A stretch of DNA of 64,000 nt from Mycetohabitans endofungorum (GCF_002927045.1 NZ_PRDW01000008.1:105347-169346); one strand, 5' to 3'; counted from the stretch's first letter, positions 1 to 9,086 are shown. Translations and numbers: made by a program. Notes: generated by a model not told the origin, from the sequence alone.

Positions 1-327
1 TTCATTTCTAATGCGTACGCCCAGGCCGCACCCGCCGCAGGCGGTGCCGCCGGCTTTATCCAGACGTACGGCTTCTTCATCGTGATGATCGCGGTGCTGT
101 ATTTCTTCATGATCCGTCCTCAGATGAAGCGGCAGAAGGAGCACCGGAACATGCTTGCCGCGATGGCCAAGGGCGACGAAGTGCTCACGTCCGGGGGCAT
201 CGTGGGCAAGGTCACGAAGGTCGGCGAGGCCTATGTTGGCGTCGAGTTGTCCGACGGCGTCGAGGTCACCGTGCAAAAGAGCGCGGTCTCGGCGATCCTG
301 CCCAAGGGCACGATCAAGTCGCTCTGA
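1..327 (+). CDS. yajC: YajC, Sec translocase auxiliary subunit (5' end cut by window)
   Basis: The frame is open from base 1 and encodes about 108 residues; only the first few codons appear to lie outside the window. The protein starts near FISNAYAQAA, has one hydrophobic segment around residues 20-37 (FFIVMIAVLYFFMIRP), and then a basic cytoplasmic domain with the family pattern MIRPQMKRQKEH and GDEVLTSGG. YajC is a small inner-membrane protein that associates with SecDF and SecYEG and modulates preprotein translocation. secD follows after 111 bp and secF after that, the usual yajC-secD-secF operon. In many proteobacteria tgt lies immediately upstream; here tgt is at 9087-10217 on the other strand, so the upstream neighbour is unknown. 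Confidence 0.95.
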   Translation, partial: FISNAYAQAAPAAGGAAGFIQTYGFFIVMIAVLYFFMIRPQMKRQKEHRNMLAAMAKGDEVLTSGGIVGKVTKVGEAYVGVELSDGVEVTVQKSAVSAILPKGTIKSL

Positions 328-438
328 TCGCCGGCGTGTGTCCGGTCCGCGCGGCACGGCGCCTGGTGCGCCGACCGCGCGCCGAAGCGGACACAGCCCG
401 GTGAGCGTCGCGCCAGAATTCCTCTGTCCGGTCATTCC

Positions 439-2496
439 ATGAATCGCTATCCCCTCTGGAAATACGTCGTGATGCTGGTGGCGCTTGCCATCGGCTTGCT
501 GTACACGCTGCCCAACTTCTTCGGCGAAGCGCCGGCGGTGCAGGTGTCCAGCGGCAAGGCGACGGTCAAGCTGGACTCGTCGGTGCTCAATACTGTCGAG
601 TCGACGCTCGCCGCGAACGGTGTGCAGGCGGGCGATGTGACGTTTGACAACACGAGTCAGAACGCGACTATCCGCGTACGGCTGAAGGACACCGACACGC
701 AACTGCGCGTGAAGGACCTGCTGCAAAAGGCGCTCAATGCCGATCCGGCGGATCCGACCTACATCGTCGCGCTGAACCTGCAATCGGCCTCGCCGCGCTG
801 GCTAGCGTCGCTGCACGCGCTGCCGATGTACCTGGGCCTGGACTTGCGCGGCGGCGTGCACTTCCTGTTGCAGGTGGACCTGGCCGGCGCGCTGAACAAA
901 AAGCTCGATTCGGACGCAGCTGATGCGCGTACGCTGCTGCGCGACAAGTCGATCCGCGATGGCGGCGTGAACCGCGTCGGCCAGACAGTGGTAGTCAACT
1001 TCGTCGATCAGGACGTCGCGAACCGCGCGCGCCAGCTGCTGTCGGACAACGTCACCGAGTTGACTTGGCAGGTGCAGCCGGCCGCCGGCGGCTACCAGGT
1101 CGTGGGCGCGTTCACCCCGGCCGCGCAAAAAACGGTGCTGGACAGCGCGCTAAAGCAAAACATCACAACGCTGCACAACCGAGTCAACGAACTCGGCGTC
1201 GCGGAACCGATCGTACAGCAACAGGGCGTGGACCGGATCGTCGTCGAACTGCCCGGCGTGCAGGACACCGCAAAGGCCAAGGACATCATCGGGCGGACCG
1301 CGACGCTCGAGGCCCGCATGGCCGATTACCAGAATCTGGTGCGCAACATCAACGATCCGGCGCCGGCTGGTGATGACCTGTTCACACAGGGCAACGGCGC
1401 GCCGGTGTACCTAAAGAAACAAGTGATCTTCACCGGCGACCGGATCACCGACGCATCGGCCGGTTTCGACGAGCACCAGCGTCCGGCAGTGAAGATCCGC
1501 CTCGATGCGCGCGGCGGACGGGTGCTGCGCGACGTGTCGCGCGACAACATCGGCAAGCCAATGGCGATCGTGTTGTTCGAGAAGAACAAGGGCGAGGTGC
1601 TGACGGTGGCGACGATCCAGTCCGAGCTTGGCGAAAACTTCCAGATCACCGGCCAGCCGACGCCCCAGGCGGCGACCGATCTCGCGCTGTTGTTGCGCGC
1701 TGGTTCGTTGGCCGCGCCGATGGAGATCATCGAAGAACGCACGATTGGACCAAGCCTGGGCGCGGACAACATTAGAAAAGGTTTCGACTCGGTGCAGTAC
1801 GGGTTTGCCGCGATCGCGGTGTTCATGATCGCGTACTACATGCTGTTCGGACTGATCTCGGTGATTGCGTTGTCGGTGAACCTGTTGCTGCTCGTCGCGG
1901 TGCTGTCGATGATGCAGGCGACGCTGACATTGCCCGGCATCGCGGCGATCGCGCTGGCACTGGGCATGGCGATCGACGCGAACGTGCTGATCAACGAGCG
2001 CATTCGCGAAGAGCTGCGTCGCGGCGCGCCGCCGCAACTGGCGATCCAGAATGGCTTCTCGCATGCATGGGCGACGATCCTGGATTCGAACGTCACGACG
2101 CTGATCGCCGGGCTGGCGCTGCTCGCGTTCGGCTCCGGGCCGGTGCGCGGCTTTGCGGTTGTGCACTGTATCGGCATCCTGACATCGATGTTCTCCGCAG
2201 TGTTCTTCGCACGTGGGCTGGTGAACTTGTGGTACGGCGGCAAGAAGAAGCTCAAGTCGCTGGCCATTGGCCAGGTATGGCGTCCGGAAGGCGCGCCGGT
2301 CGCGTACGCCGAGCTTGCTCAGCAGGGGGCGTCCGGCGCGGCGCAGGCGCTGCCACGCACCCCGGGCGCCAAGCGCACGGGACCCAAACGCGCGGCGCGG
2401 CGCAATGCGCCAGCGGCGCCGCGGCCCGGCGATGCGCCCCTGTCGGAACGCACACCGCAACGTGATGCGCCGGTCAAGCCGGGCCAGTCCCGCTGA
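439..2496 (+). CDS. secD: SecD, protein translocase subunit
   Basis: At 685 residues this is the larger RND-type subunit of the SecDF complex, which uses the proton gradient to pull exported proteins across the inner membrane. The first transmembrane segment is at residues 8-25. The GLDLRGG signature that opens the periplasmic domain is near residue 132. The C-terminal five-helix bundle holds the conserved motif GMAIDANVLINERIREE near residues 510-526, whose Asp is the proton-relay residue of the family. The start is the ATG that directly precedes MNRYPLWKY, typical of beta-proteobacterial SecD. After the last helix and the KKKLKSLAIG region there is an unusually long tail of about 80 residues rich in Pro, Ala, Arg and Lys that is not part of the conserved domain. 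secF begins 18 bp downstream, so the two are cotranscribed. Confidence 0.97.
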   Translation: MNRYPLWKYVVMLVALAIGLLYTLPNFFGEAPAVQVSSGKATVKLDSSVLNTVESTLAANGVQAGDVTFDNTSQNATIRVRLKDTDTQLRVKDLLQKALNADPADPTYIVALNLQSASPRWLASLHALPMYLGLDLRGGVHFLLQVDLAGALNKKLDSDAADARTLLRDKSIRDGGVNRVGQTVVVNFVDQDVANRARQLLSDNVTELTWQVQPAAGGYQVVGAFTPAAQKTVLDSALKQNITTLHNRVNELGVAEPIVQQQGVDRIVVELPGVQDTAKAKDIIGRTATLEARMADYQNLVRNINDPAPAGDDLFTQGNGAPVYLKKQVIFTGDRITDASAGFDEHQRPAVKIRLDARGGRVLRDVSRDNIGKPMAIVLFEKNKGEVLTVATIQSELGENFQITGQPTPQAATDLALLLRAGSLAAPMEIIEERTIGPSLGADNIRKGFDSVQYGFAAIAVFMIAYYMLFGLISVIALSVNLLLLVAVLSMMQATLTLPGIAAIALALGMAIDANVLINERIREELRRGAPPQLAIQNGFSHAWATILDSNVTTLIAGLALLAFGSGPVRGFAVVHCIGILTSMFSAVFFARGLVNLWYGGKKKLKSLAIGQVWRPEGAPVAYAELAQQGASGAAQALPRTPGAKRTGPKRAARRNAPAAPRPGDAPLSERTPQRDAPVKPGQSR

Positions 2497-2514
2497 CCAC
2501 GCTCGGAGACCCTC

Positions 2515-3465
2515 ATGGAATTTTTCCGGATTCGCAAAGACATTCCGTTTATGCAGCGGGCGTTGATCTTCAACGTGATCTCGCTCGTGACGTTCCTTCT
2601 CGCGGTGTTCTTTCTGCTGCATCGCGGTCTGCATTTGTCCGTCGAATTTACCGGCGGCACCGTGCTAGAAATCCACACGCCGCAAGCCGCGCAAGTTGAC
2701 CCGATTCGCGGCGCGCTGGACAAGATCGGCTATGCCGATGCGCAGGTACAGACCTTTGGCACGTCGCGTGATGTGCTGATCCGGCTGCCGTTGAAGGGGG
2801 GGCTGTCGTCGGCGCAGCAAAGCGACCAGGTGATGGCTGCGCTGAACGGGCTTGATGCGCAGATCAAGCTGCAACGCGTGGAGTTCGTCGGGCCGCAGGT
2901 GGGCAAGGAGCTTGCGACCGACGGGTTGCTTGCGCTCGCGTGCGTGGTCGTGGGCATCGTGATTTACCTGTCGTTCCGCTTCGAATGGAAATATGCGATC
3001 GCCGGGATCATCGCGAATCTGCACGACGTCGTGATCATCCTGGGTTTCTTTGCGTTCTTCCAGTGGGAGTTCTCGCTGTCGGTGTTGGCCGCGGTGCTCG
3101 CGGTGCTCGGCTATTCGGTCAACGAGTCCGTGGTCATTTTCGATCGGATTCGCGAGACGTTCCGGCGCGAGCGCAAGATGACGGTCACCGAGGTCATCAA
3201 TCATGCGATCACGAGCACGATGTCGCGCACGATCATCACGCACGGCTCGACGCAGATGATGGTGTTATCGATGCTCTTGTTCGGCGGCCTGACGCTGCAC
3301 TATTTCGCGTTGGCGCTGACCATCGGTATCTTGTTCGGTATCTATTCGTCGGTGTTCGTCGCAGCGGCGCTGGCGATGTGGCTCGGGGTCAAGCGCGAAG
3401 ACCTGATCAAGGAAAAGAAGTCGGGGTACGATTCGAACGATCCGAACGCCGGCGCGCAGGTGTAG
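2515..3465 (+). CDS. secF: SecF, protein translocase subunit
   Basis: This 316-residue partner of SecD forms the other half of the SecDF proton-driven export motor. The N-terminal helix is at residues 17-37 and is followed by the SecF signature VEFTGGTVLEI near residue 43. The motif GYSVNESVVIFDRIRETFR near residues 199-217 is the SecF counterpart of the SecD helix-4 relay region. The final helices end near residue 290 and a short charged tail follows. A GGAGA ribosome-binding sequence lies just upstream of the ATG, which is 18 bp after the secD stop. Length and motif order are normal, and nothing looks damaged. Confidence 0.97.
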   Translation: MEFFRIRKDIPFMQRALIFNVISLVTFLLAVFFLLHRGLHLSVEFTGGTVLEIHTPQAAQVDPIRGALDKIGYADAQVQTFGTSRDVLIRLPLKGGLSSAQQSDQVMAALNGLDAQIKLQRVEFVGPQVGKELATDGLLALACVVVGIVIYLSFRFEWKYAIAGIIANLHDVVIILGFFAFFQWEFSLSVLAAVLAVLGYSVNESVVIFDRIRETFRRERKMTVTEVINHAITSTMSRTIITHGSTQMMVLSMLLFGGLTLHYFALALTIGILFGIYSSVFVAAALAMWLGVKREDLIKEKKSGYDSNDPNAGAQV

Positions 3466-3489
3466 CCGCGCTCGCCGCGCTGCGGCGTG

Positions 3490-3521
3490 TTGGCCGGTCC
3501 GTGATGACCGGGACCGGCCAA
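3490..3521. terminator. Perfect 11-bp stem hairpin between convergent secF and transporter gene
   Basis: TTGGCCGGTCC (3490-3500) and GGACCGGCCAA (3511-3521) are exact reverse complements around a 10-base loop. The hairpin sits between the ends of secF (+) and the MHS transporter (-), where a bidirectional terminator is expected. No T-run follows on either side, so it is a stable stem but not a textbook intrinsic terminator. Confidence 0.5.
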
Positions 3522-3569
3522 TTGCTACGGCGCTACAACCACTGCGGCCGCTACAACCGGCTCGCGCGT

Positions 3570-4865
3570 TTAGCGCACCGCGAGCCGCAAGCGCACCGCG
3601 AACAGCGCAACGATGCTAATCGCCGCCGCGAAGATCATGTAGAAGCCAGGCGCCACCTTAGTGCCGGTCGATGCGATCAACCAAGAGATGATGAACGGTG
3701 CAAAGCCGCCGAAGATCGTCACGGCAATGTTGTACGACAACGACAGCCCGGTCGTGCGGATACTGACCGGGAAAATCTCCGAGAGCAACCCGGGCAGCGT
3801 TGCGAAATAGCCGCTCATCAGAAAGCCGAAGATGATCTGCACGACCAGCAGCGTCGCCAAGGTCGGATGCGAGACCAGCGTCGCAAACGCAGGGTAGATC
3901 AGCACGAGGATCGCGATCGCCGACGCGAGCATGATACCGGTGCGGCCGTGCCGGTCGGACCAGTGGCCCACCAATGGCGACACGACCAGCTGGATCATGC
4001 CGGTCAACAGGATCGCGGCGAACGACGCCGATGCCGGCAGGCCGAGCTGCTTCACCGCAAAGGTCGGCATGAACAGCACGACATACGTGGACACGGTGGC
4101 CAGAATCACCACACCGATGGCGATCAGCAAACGCTCCTTCTGCGTCGCGAGCGTATCGCGCACGGGTGTCAACGTGGTTTTGCTCGACGTCTCGGCTGCG
4201 ACGAACTCGGGCGTCTCATCGACGCGCTTGCGGATATACCATGCGACCGGCCCAATCAACAGTCCGAAGAAAAACGGGATCCGCCAGCCCCATGCATCCA
4301 TTTGCGCGGGCGACAGGTTGCCATTGAGCACGACGCCGAAGCTGGCTGCGAGCAGCGTCGTGAGCCCCTGGCTGGCGACTTGCCAACTGGAGAGAAAGCC
4401 GCGGCGCTGCGGCATGTGCTCAGCCAGGAACGCGGTGGCGCTGCCAAACTCGCCGCCGGCGGAAAAGCCTTGCAGCAATCGCGCGATGACTAGGATTAGC
4501 GGCGCGGCCAGGCCGATGGTCGCGTAGGTGGGCAGCACGGCGATGATCAGCGTGCCGACCATCATCAGCAAGATCGACAGCGACAGCGCGGCCCGGCGGC
4601 CGGCGCGGTCCGCATAAGCACCGAGCACGATGGCGCCCAGCGGCCGCATGAAGAACGATACGCCGAACGTGCCCAAAGTGAGCAGCAACGATATCGTGTC
4701 GTTGCCGGCCGGGAAGAATTGCCGGGAGATGACAACCGCAAAGAAGCCGTAGGCGACCAAATCGAACCATTCGAGCGCGTTGCCGATCGAGGCGGCGGCC
4801 ACTGCGCGCCAGACCTTCGGCCGCACGGCCGGGGCGACGGAGGACGACGAGACAGATGCACCCAT
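3570..4865 (-). CDS. MFS transporter, metabolite:H+ symporter (MHS/ProP-like) family
   Basis: The product has 431 residues and about 12 predicted membrane helices. The motif GNALEWFDLVAYGFF near residue 28 is the hallmark of the MHS group (ProP, KgtP, citrate/proline symporters). The loop 2-3 signature of the major facilitator family, [13 protein letters not shown], follows near residue 82, and RLLQGFSAGGEFG lies near residue 130. It probably imports a small organic acid or compatible solute with protons; the substrate cannot be told from the sequence. The ATG is supported by an AAGGA ribosome-binding site about 6 bases upstream. The gene is transcribed alone, convergent with secF, and has a decayed yceI behind it on the same strand. 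Confidence 0.88.
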   Translation of the reverse strand: MGASVSSSSVAPAVRPKVWRAVAAASIGNALEWFDLVAYGFFAVVISRQFFPAGNDTISLLLTLGTFGVSFFMRPLGAIVLGAYADRAGRRAALSLSILLMMVGTLIIAVLPTYATIGLAAPLILVIARLLQGFSAGGEFGSATAFLAEHMPQRRGFLSSWQVASQGLTTLLAASFGVVLNGNLSPAQMDAWGWRIPFFFGLLIGPVAWYIRKRVDETPEFVAAETSSKTTLTPVRDTLATQKERLLIAIGVVILATVSTYVVLFMPTFAVKQLGLPASASFAAILLTGMIQLVVSPLVGHWSDRHGRTGIMLASAIAILVLIYPAFATLVSHPTLATLLVVQIIFGFLMSGYFATLPGLLSEIFPVSIRTTGLSLSYNIAVTIFGGFAPFIISWLIASTGTKVAPGFYMIFAAAISIVALFAVRLRLAVR

Positions 4866-5003
4866 GCGAGTTCCTTATCCTATGGACTGTGTTGACGAAT
4901 GCCGTCGCCTAATCGTTGCACGCACAATGAATTACCTGGCGCCGGTGCCTGCGTGCACGCCACCTTAGCGGTAAGGTCGTCGGATTTCAACCGGTCGCGT
5001 TCA

Positions 5004-5219
5004 CTATTGTTTGATGCCTTCGACCTGGATCTGGAGCGTGGTCTGCATGTTGAAGCCGTAGGACTTGCCATAGCCCAGCCCGAAGTCAGCGCGGTTGAAG
5101 CTGGCTTTGGCATCGGCGCCGCACCACCAGCGTTTGAGCATCAGATGCTGCTTGCATTGGAACGAGTCTAGCGTCAGCTTCAGCGGCTTGGTGACGCCGT
5201 GCAACGTCAGCGGACGGCG
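5004..5219 (-). pseudogene. YceI-family protein, C-terminal remnant
   Basis: Read on the minus strand, this frame gives the last 70 or so residues of a YceI-like periplasmic isoprenoid-binding protein. It includes [36 protein letters not shown] and a final [10 protein letters not shown] full YceI is about 190 residues. Here the frame meets a stop at 5226-5228 only three or four codons before the recognisable part, with no start or signal peptide, so the N-terminal two thirds are gone. The rest of the 496-bp space between the transporter and pqiA (4866-5361) holds no other gene I can support; a small ACCTTA/TAAGGT inverted repeat is at 4962-4977. I infer deletion of the 5' part, perhaps with neighbours. 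Confidence 0.75.
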
Positions 5220-5361
5220 CGAAAGTCAGCCTCTCCTGATAGGAAACAATGCAGTAGTATTTCGCTCGAATCCATCCCTCTGTTAAACGAGGCAACGCCG
5301 GCGCCATGCTTTGCTAAGATGGGGACCGCCGCATGGCGCTTACCGGAACCGTCGAACCCGT

Positions 5362-6006
5362 ATGGACCCTACCGAGCTGATTGCGTGTCACCAGTGCGAC
5401 GCGCTGCATTACAAGCGCGCGCTGCATTCGGGCACAGTGGCGCGCTGCGCTCGTTGTGGCGCAGTGCTGTATCGTGGCCTGTCCGAGCGGCTGGACCGGG
5501 TAACCGCGATGACGCTTGCCGCACTGATCACGTTCGTGATCGCGCAGGCCGCGCCGATCGTGCAGTTGGAGACCAACGGGATCGCCACCCAGACTACGCT
5601 GGCCGCCGCGATTGCCGCGCTGTGGGCCGAAAACAGCCAGGTGATTGCGATGCTCGTGTTGTGCTCCACGACGCTATTTCCACTCGCCGAATTGTGTGCG
5701 CTACTCTACTTGCTGTTCTCGTTGCGCGCCGGCATTCGCCCGTATGCGTTCGACGAGTTGTTGCGGATGATCCAGTGGATCCGGCCGTGGGGCATGATCG
5801 AGGTATTCATGCTCGGCGTTCTCGTCGCGTTGGTCAAGCTGTCGAGCCTGGCGGAGATGCGCCCGGAAGCGGCGCTGTTCGCGTTCGGCGCGCTGACGCT
5901 GATGATCGCCTCGGTGGTGACGTTCGATCCCCGCGTGCTATGGGACGTCGCGGACCGACTCGACGAAGGCGTCACCACGTGCAGTCGCGCGACGAGGCAT
6001 TCATGA
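5362..6006 (+). CDS. pqiA: PqiA-type membrane protein, first half-protein
   Basis: This 214-residue inner-membrane protein corresponds to one half of PqiA, the membrane component that works with the PqiB-PqiC trans-envelope lipid-transport bridge. It opens with a zinc-ribbon-like pair, CHQC near residue 9 and CARC near residue 30. Four hydrophobic segments follow, and the PqiA-type ending MIASVVTFDPRVLWD lies near residue 190. The chosen ATG precedes MDPTELIACHQC; a longer reading from a TTG at 5311 adds residues with no family resemblance. The next gene starts inside its stop codon (ATGA). In E. coli the two homologous halves form one chain of about 417 residues, whereas here they are separate genes. 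Confidence 0.85.
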   Translation: MDPTELIACHQCDALHYKRALHSGTVARCARCGAVLYRGLSERLDRVTAMTLAALITFVIAQAAPIVQLETNGIATQTTLAAAIAALWAENSQVIAMLVLCSTTLFPLAELCALLYLLFSLRAGIRPYAFDELLRMIQWIRPWGMIEVFMLGVLVALVKLSSLAEMRPEAALFAFGALTLMIASVVTFDPRVLWDVADRLDEGVTTCSRATRHS

Positions 6007-6653
6007 GCGCGCCGCGCACGAGCTATCCGAGCGCGCAGCGCGCTGGCCTGGTAGCGTGCCATGCGTGCGGGCTGGTGTCGCCGTTGGTGCGCACCGGCGA
6101 ACGGCAGTGCTGTGCGCGTTGCGGCGCGACGCTGCACGTGCGCAAACCGGATTCGATTGCGCGCACGTACGCGTTCTTGATTGCCGCGGCGATTATGTAC
6201 GTGCCGGCGAACTTGCTACCGGTGATGCATACGTCGTCGTTGCTCGGCTCGCAGGACGATACGATCATGTCCGGCGTCGTCTATTTCTGGACCTCTGGCG
6301 ACTGGCCGCTGGCCGTGATCGTATTCGTGGCGAGCATCCTCGTGCCGATGCTCAAGCTCGCTGTGCTGACGCTGCTGGCCATCACGGCCCAAACCGGTTC
6401 GAGATGGCGGCCGTTGCAGCGCACGCGGTTGTATCGCGGCATCGAGGCGATCGGTCGCTGGTCGATGCTGGATATCTTTGTCATCACGCTGACTGTCGCG
6501 CTGGTGCGCTTTCGCTCGCTCGCGGAAATTACCGCCGGACCCGGTGCGGTTGCGTTCGGCGTAGTCGTCGTACTCACGATGATCGCCTCGATGCAGTTCG
6601 ATCCCCGCTTGATCTGGGACAACATCGAATCGTCAGGAAAGGAACATGAATAA
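6003..6653 (+). CDS. pqiA: PqiA-type membrane protein, second half-protein
   Basis: This 216-residue protein is a paralogue of the preceding one. Its CHACG near residue 19 and CARCGATL near residue 38 form the zinc-ribbon-like head, followed by four membrane segments. The motif YFWTSGDWPLAVIVF is typical of the second PqiA half, and the end reads MIASMQFDPRLIWD. The ATG overlaps the upstream stop by 4 bases, and its own stop overlaps the start of pqiB by 8 bases, so translation is coupled through the operon. By analogy with E. coli PqiABC and LetAB it should couple the inner membrane to the MCE-protein bridge that moves lipids across the periplasm. Confidence 0.87.
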   Translation: MSAPRTSYPSAQRAGLVACHACGLVSPLVRTGERQCCARCGATLHVRKPDSIARTYAFLIAAAIMYVPANLLPVMHTSSLLGSQDDTIMSGVVYFWTSGDWPLAVIVFVASILVPMLKLAVLTLLAITAQTGSRWRPLQRTRLYRGIEAIGRWSMLDIFVITLTVALVRFRSLAEITAGPGAVAFGVVVVLTMIASMQFDPRLIWDNIESSGKEHE

Positions 6654-8319
6654 CAAAAACAACACCACCGGGACCGGCTCGCCAGAGGCGGGGCCGGGCG
6701 ACCCCGTTGGGGCGGCTGGCGGTCGCGTGCCGCCGCATCTGCCCGAGCCGGTTGTGCAGCGCAGGAGCCGCTGGTTGCCGTCGCTGGTCTGGGTGATTCC
6801 GCTGATCGCCGCGCTGGTCGGCGTGTCGCTGTTCGTGAAGACGGTGCTGGAGCGCGGGCCGACAATCACCATCACGTTCAAGACGGCCGAAGGGCTTGAG
6901 CCGGGCAAGACACAGGTCAAATACAAGGATGTGGCGATCGGCGCTGTGAAGACCATCACGCTGTCCAAGGATCTAGCCACCGTGCTCGTGACCGTCGAGT
7001 TGACCAAGCAGGCCGAGGACTTTGCCGTCGCCGACACGCGCTTCTGGGTCGTACGGCCGCGCGTGGCGGCCAGCGGTGTATCGGGACTAAGCACGCTGCT
7101 CTCGGGCGCCTATATTGGTGTGGACGCCGGCCGTTCGCGGGAAACGCGCAAGCAGTTCGTCGGACTCGAACAGCCGCCGCCGGTCACGCGCGATCAGAGC
7201 GGGCACCAATTCGTGCTGCACGGTGACAACCTGGGATCGGTCGACATCGGCTCGCCGGTGTTCTATCGGCGCGTGCAGGTCGGGCAGGTAGTGGGCTACA
7301 GTCTCGACCCGAACGGCACCGGCGTGACGATGCAAGTATTCGTTAATGCGCCCTATGATCAGTACGTCGGTAAGAACACGCGCTGGTGGCATGCGAGCGG
7401 CGTCGACCTGCGGCTCGATTCGGGCGGCTTCAAGCTCAATACGCAATCGCTGGCAGCCGTGGTGATTGGCGGCATTGCATTCCAATCGCCGCCGAGCGAG
7501 CCCAGGGGCGAACAAGCGCGCAACGACGCCCATTTCCGCCTGGCGAGCGATGAGGCCGATGCGATGCGAACGCCGGACGGCGAGGCGGTGCCGTTCGTGC
7601 TGAACTTCAACCAGTCGCTGCGCGGCCTGTCGGTTGGCGCACCGGTCGATTTCCGCGGCATCGTGCTGGGTCAGGTGCGCTCGATCGGTATCGATTACGA
7701 TCCGGTGAAGCAGGCGTTCCGGATGCCGGTGACCATCGAGTTGTACCCGGACCGTCTCGGGCCGCGCGTGCGCGAAGCGGCGCGCCCCGGCGGCGCGCGA
7801 GCGCGCGCGACGATGATCGAAAGCCTGGTGAAATCGGGGCTGCGGGCTCAGTTGCGCACCGGCAACCTGATCACCAGCCAGTTATACGTCGCGCTGGACC
7901 TGTTCCCGAATGCGCCGCCGGCCAAGGTGAACATGAGCCGCTCGCCGATCGAGTTGCCGACCGTGCCCAATACGCTGGACGAACTGCAACTGCAGGTGGC
8001 CGACATTGCGAAGAAGCTTGACAAGGTGCCGTTCGACGAGATTGGCGCGCGCTTGAACAGCACGTTGAAGAACGCGGACAGCCTGTTCAAGCAACTTGAT
8101 ACACAGCTTGCGCCGCAGGCCAAGGACACGTTGAGCGCGGCGCAGCAAACATTCCACTGCGCACAGTCGTCATTGCAACAGGATTCGCCGCTGCAGACCG
8201 ACGTGCGGCAGGCGCTGCAACAGCTGACTCGTACGCTGCAGTCGCTCAATGCGCTGTCGGACTATCTCGAACGTCATCCTGAATCGCTGCTGCGCGGCAA
8301 GGGGAGAGATCAACCATGA
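6646..8319 (+). CDS. pqiB: PqiB, MCE-domain intermembrane transport protein
   Basis: The product has 557 residues, close to E. coli PqiB. One N-terminal membrane anchor lies near residues 43-65 (LPSLVWVIPLIAALVGVSLF). It is followed by three MCE (mammalian cell entry) domains, the first starting at TITITFKTAEGLEPGKT, and by a long C-terminal helical region from about residue 440 with coiled-coil character. In the family, hexamers of this protein form a syringe-shaped channel spanning the periplasm that carries lipids between membranes. It overlaps both the preceding pqiA half and the following pqiC, so all four genes form one unit. No internal damage is seen. Confidence 0.93.
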   Translation: MNNKNNTTGTGSPEAGPGDPVGAAGGRVPPHLPEPVVQRRSRWLPSLVWVIPLIAALVGVSLFVKTVLERGPTITITFKTAEGLEPGKTQVKYKDVAIGAVKTITLSKDLATVLVTVELTKQAEDFAVADTRFWVVRPRVAASGVSGLSTLLSGAYIGVDAGRSRETRKQFVGLEQPPPVTRDQSGHQFVLHGDNLGSVDIGSPVFYRRVQVGQVVGYSLDPNGTGVTMQVFVNAPYDQYVGKNTRWWHASGVDLRLDSGGFKLNTQSLAAVVIGGIAFQSPPSEPRGEQARNDAHFRLASDEADAMRTPDGEAVPFVLNFNQSLRGLSVGAPVDFRGIVLGQVRSIGIDYDPVKQAFRMPVTIELYPDRLGPRVREAARPGGARARATMIESLVKSGLRAQLRTGNLITSQLYVALDLFPNAPPAKVNMSRSPIELPTVPNTLDELQLQVADIAKKLDKVPFDEIGARLNSTLKNADSLFKQLDTQLAPQAKDTLSAAQQTFHCAQSSLQQDSPLQTDVRQALQQLTRTLQSLNALSDYLERHPESLLRGKGRDQP

Positions 8320-9056
8320 AGTCGTGCCGATCTTCGCGGCGCTGTCCCGCGCACATCGCGCCTCTTGTCGCCCTGTGCGTGGCGGCATTGCTCGCGAGCG
8401 CGTGTGGCAGTGTGGTGCCCGATCGCTTTTATACACTGACGGGGCCGGCACGCGGGGCGCCGCGTGCGGCACCGGCGGGGTTCTATATCGAGTTGATGCC
8501 GGTCGACGTGCCGCAGCAAGTGGCTCGCTCTCAATTTGTCGTCACGACCGGCCCGGGCCAGGTGGATCTGCTTGAGCACGAGCGGTGGAGCGCGCCGTTG
8601 TCTGACGAGGTGGGCCGCGCGCTGTCTGACGAACTGAGCCACGCACTCGGCGCGATCGATGTCTATCGCACGCCGTATCCGGCCACTGCGCCGGTGTTCC
8701 GGATCCACGTCAACGTGCAGCGCTTCGAATCGGCGCCCGGCGCGCACGTCGGTGTGGAGGCGACGTGGAGCGTGCGCGCGTTGCCCGACGGGGTGCCCGT
8801 GACATGCCACAGCACAATCGAGGAGCCCGTTACGGCCGGCTATGATGCGCTTGTGGCCGGTCATCGGCGTGCGCTGCAACGCTTGTCGGCTGACATCGTC
8901 GGCGTAGTGCGCAGGCTTGAGCAGTACCGCTCCGCGCCCGTGCCCGCGGCTTCTGCCTCGGCATCCGCATTGGCACCGGCATCGGCGTCGGCATCGGCGC
9001 CAAGCGGGCGCACCGGCATCGCGCCACCAGGGGCAGCGCCGGATTCGGCGCTGTGA
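8316..9056 (+). CDS. pqiC: PqiC-like outer-membrane lipoprotein
   Basis: The product has 246 residues. The N-terminus has a basic start, a hydrophobic stretch and the lipobox LASAC near residue 30, so the mature protein should be a lipid-anchored periplasmic protein. The body matches the PqiC/ABC-transport auxiliary family (DRFYTLTG just after the Cys). PqiC is thought to receive the tip of the PqiB channel at the outer membrane. The last 40 residues are low-complexity Ala/Ser/Pro repeats (ASASASALAPASASASA) not expected in the family. The gene starts in an ATGA overlap with pqiB and is the last of the operon, converging on tgt with a 30-bp gap. Confidence 0.88.
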   Translation: MKSCRSSRRCPAHIAPLVALCVAALLASACGSVVPDRFYTLTGPARGAPRAAPAGFYIELMPVDVPQQVARSQFVVTTGPGQVDLLEHERWSAPLSDEVGRALSDELSHALGAIDVYRTPYPATAPVFRIHVNVQRFESAPGAHVGVEATWSVRALPDGVPVTCHSTIEEPVTAGYDALVAGHRRALQRLSADIVGVVRRLEQYRSAPVPAASASASALAPASASASAPSGRTGIAPPGAAPDSAL

Positions 9057-9086
9057 TGTCCGGCTCTTGTTTAAGTGCGCGAGCCG

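Noticed and set aside
1411..2634. Long minus-strand open frame (407 codons) opposite secD
   Set aside because: It lies wholly over secD and secF, has Arg/His-rich composition typical of antisense frames in GC-rich DNA, and shows no family motif.
2940..4493. Long plus-strand open frame (517 codons) over secF and the transporter
   Set aside because: It crosses two well-supported genes in another frame and on the other strand and encodes Arg/His/Asp-rich nonsense; a GC-driven shadow frame.
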